Under the pieces are notes generated by a model. That model worked only from the letters and a program-made list of their open reading frames with translations, had not been told where the DNA came from and did not search any database. From Taibaiella sp. (GTDB lineage Bacteria > Bacteroidota > Bacteroidia > Chitinophagales > Chitinophagaceae), in NCBI GenBank assembly GCA_013815385.1, contig JACDGL010000011.1:62001-126000 (forward strand): 64,000 nt of DNA. The letters are read 5' to 3'. The position numbers were made by a program, and so were the translations under genes. Numbering within the stretch: position 1 is the stretch's first letter; each line of letters opens with the position of its first letter. Positions 63,169 to 64,000 of this stretch are shown here, one piece after another.

Positions 63169-63948
63169 TTAAGCCTTCTTTTTTATAACAGCCAGCATTT
63201 CTTCATGTATCTTCCCGTTGGTAGCCAGCGTTTCTTTATCAAATACATTGTAGCGATCGCCGTCAAAGTTAGTGATCCTGCCACCCGCTTCCTCTACTAT
63301 CAGGTAGCCGGCTGCAATATCCCAGGAGCTTAGGTTGTACTCCCAGAAACCATCAAAGCGTCCGCATGCTACCCAGCACAGGTCCAATGCCGCAGAACCA
63401 AGGCGCCTTACCGGCAATCCTTCCATTACAAAGCGCTCAAACACGCGTATTGGGTGCTCGGTCGAGTCAGGCCATTTATAAGGAAATCCTGTTACAAGGC
63501 AGGCTTTTTTAAAATCTGTTTTTTTAGATACCGATATGGGCATCCCGTTTAGTGTAGCGCCTTTGCCTTTCTCTGCAAAGAAAAGTTCATTCATCATTGG
63601 GTTATACACCGCACCTACAATCAGGTCATCATTATGCTTTAGTGCTATGCTTACGCAGCATATGGGTATGGAATGCGCAAAATTCACAGTTCCATCTATG
63701 GGGTCTATGATCCACTGGTAGGGCGAGTCTTTTATCAGTTCTCCGATCTCTTCGCTAATAATGCTGTGCCCGGGATAATACTTACGGATCACTGCAATGA
63801 TGGCATTCTCCGAAAGTTTATCTGCTTCCGTCACCAGATTATTGATCCCCTCTTTGCTATCAATTGTAAAATTACCCTCAAAATAGGTATGAATGATTTT
63901 TCCGGCTTCCTTGGTAGCCTCCAGTAGCACATCTTTGAACGCTGCCAT
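63169..63948 (-). CDS. Inositol monophosphatase family protein (SuhB-like)
   Basis: 259 residues. Li+-sensitive Mg2+-dependent phosphatase family. Metal and catalytic motifs: ISEEIGE, DPIDGTVNFAHSIPI (metal site), and the late WDIAAGYLIVEEAGG. Members cleave inositol-1-phosphate or related sugar phosphates, and SuhB also has a role in rRNA transcription in E. coli; the exact substrate here is unknown. Normal length. ATG start, 3 bases after the stop of the partial gene upstream; thiL follows, so three genes form one unit. Confidence 0.95.
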   Translation of the reverse strand: MAAFKDVLLEATKEAGKIIHTYFEGNFTIDSKEGINNLVTEADKLSENAIIAVIRKYYPGHSIISEEIGELIKDSPYQWIIDPIDGTVNFAHSIPICCVSIALKHNDDLIVGAVYNPMMNELFFAEKGKGATLNGMPISVSKKTDFKKACLVTGFPYKWPDSTEHPIRVFERFVMEGLPVRRLGSAALDLCWVACGRFDGFWEYNLSSWDIAAGYLIVEEAGGRITNFDGDRYNVFDKETLATNGKIHEEMLAVIKKKA

Positions 63949-63951
63949 ATC

Positions 63952-64000
63952 TTATAATTTTAGCTCCTTACCCAGGTAGTAGTCTATCACCTTCAGCTTA
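63952..64000 (-). CDS. C-terminal end of an unidentified gene (partial)
   Basis: Only the last 15 codons and the TAA stop (63952-63954) are visible; the translated end reads KLKVIDYYLGKELKL. The gap to the inositol monophosphatase ATG is three bases, so it is the upstream member of that operon. The product cannot be recognised from so little sequence. Confidence 0.6.
   Translation of the reverse strand, partial: KLKVIDYYLGKELKL

Overview
The window reads as chromosomal DNA of a Bacteroidota bacterium, most likely of the Chitinophagia/Chitinophagaceae type. The grounds are type IX secretion (T9SS) parts and T9SS cargo with C-terminal sorting domains, a GldA-type ABC ATPase, Omp28 and EGF-like lipoproteins, a Reg_prop/Y_Y_Y sensor kinase, a bacilliredoxin, and promoters with the Bacteroidota -7 box TAnnTTTG instead of a sigma70 -10. 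The placement below phylum level is inference. No tRNA, rRNA, CRISPR array, prophage or intact insertion sequence was seen.

Layout. 1-3127: a PorP/SprF outer-membrane protein and a PorE-like OmpA protein cut by the window edge. 3553-8191: ftsK, lolA, fabD and a bacilliredoxin. 8245-14445: argS, a LolE-type permease, rbfA, an Omp28 lipoprotein, an M28/glutaminyl-cyclase-like lipoprotein and lspA. 14455-23315: a DPP IV-type peptidase, a histidine kinase with an ethylene-receptor-like membrane domain, kdsA, serine deaminase, a fasciclin protein and sppA. 23414-31140: an APC permease, a NarL-type regulator with a giant periplasmic-propeller kinase, and a divergent TonB-receptor-like barrel. 31240-35676: an SDR, purE, phoH, glyA and an orphan secreted protein. 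36022-39115: two T9SS cargo proteins, one with a C9 tract in its signal-peptide codons, then a 726-base gene-free stretch with repeat relics. 39842-48969: an M1 peptidase fused to a probable barrel, rplS-trmD-rimM, a two-TM protein, an M32 carboxypeptidase and a RelA/SpoT enzyme. 49056-52763: a PorW/SprE-like TPR protein with an unusual 11-residue-repeat stalk. 52991-64000: an AtpZ/4-TM/SprT operon, an M13 peptidase, marC, pepT, a DUF1573-UbiA-dapB operon, gldA, an EGF lipoprotein, and thiL-inositol monophosphatase with the tail of another gene.

How the genes fit together. Most are housekeeping, but envelope biogenesis and secretion recur: lipoprotein maturation and sorting (lspA, lolA, LolE-like), KDO synthesis (kdsA), T9SS parts (PorP/SprF, PorE-like, PorW/SprE-like), their cargo, gldA, and many exported peptidases (M28, S9, M1, M13, SppA). 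Signalling comes from an orphan ethylene-receptor-like kinase and from a kinase-regulator pair that faces an outer-membrane barrel across a shared intergenic region.

Several longest-ORF starts are TTG codons lying inside TAnnTTTG promoter boxes. I moved those starts to the next ATG. The strongest items for a second look are the ethylene-binding-domain kinase (all seven ETR1 ethylene-binding residues present at constant offset), the hendecad-repeat PorW/SprE-like protein, and the C9 contingency-type tract.
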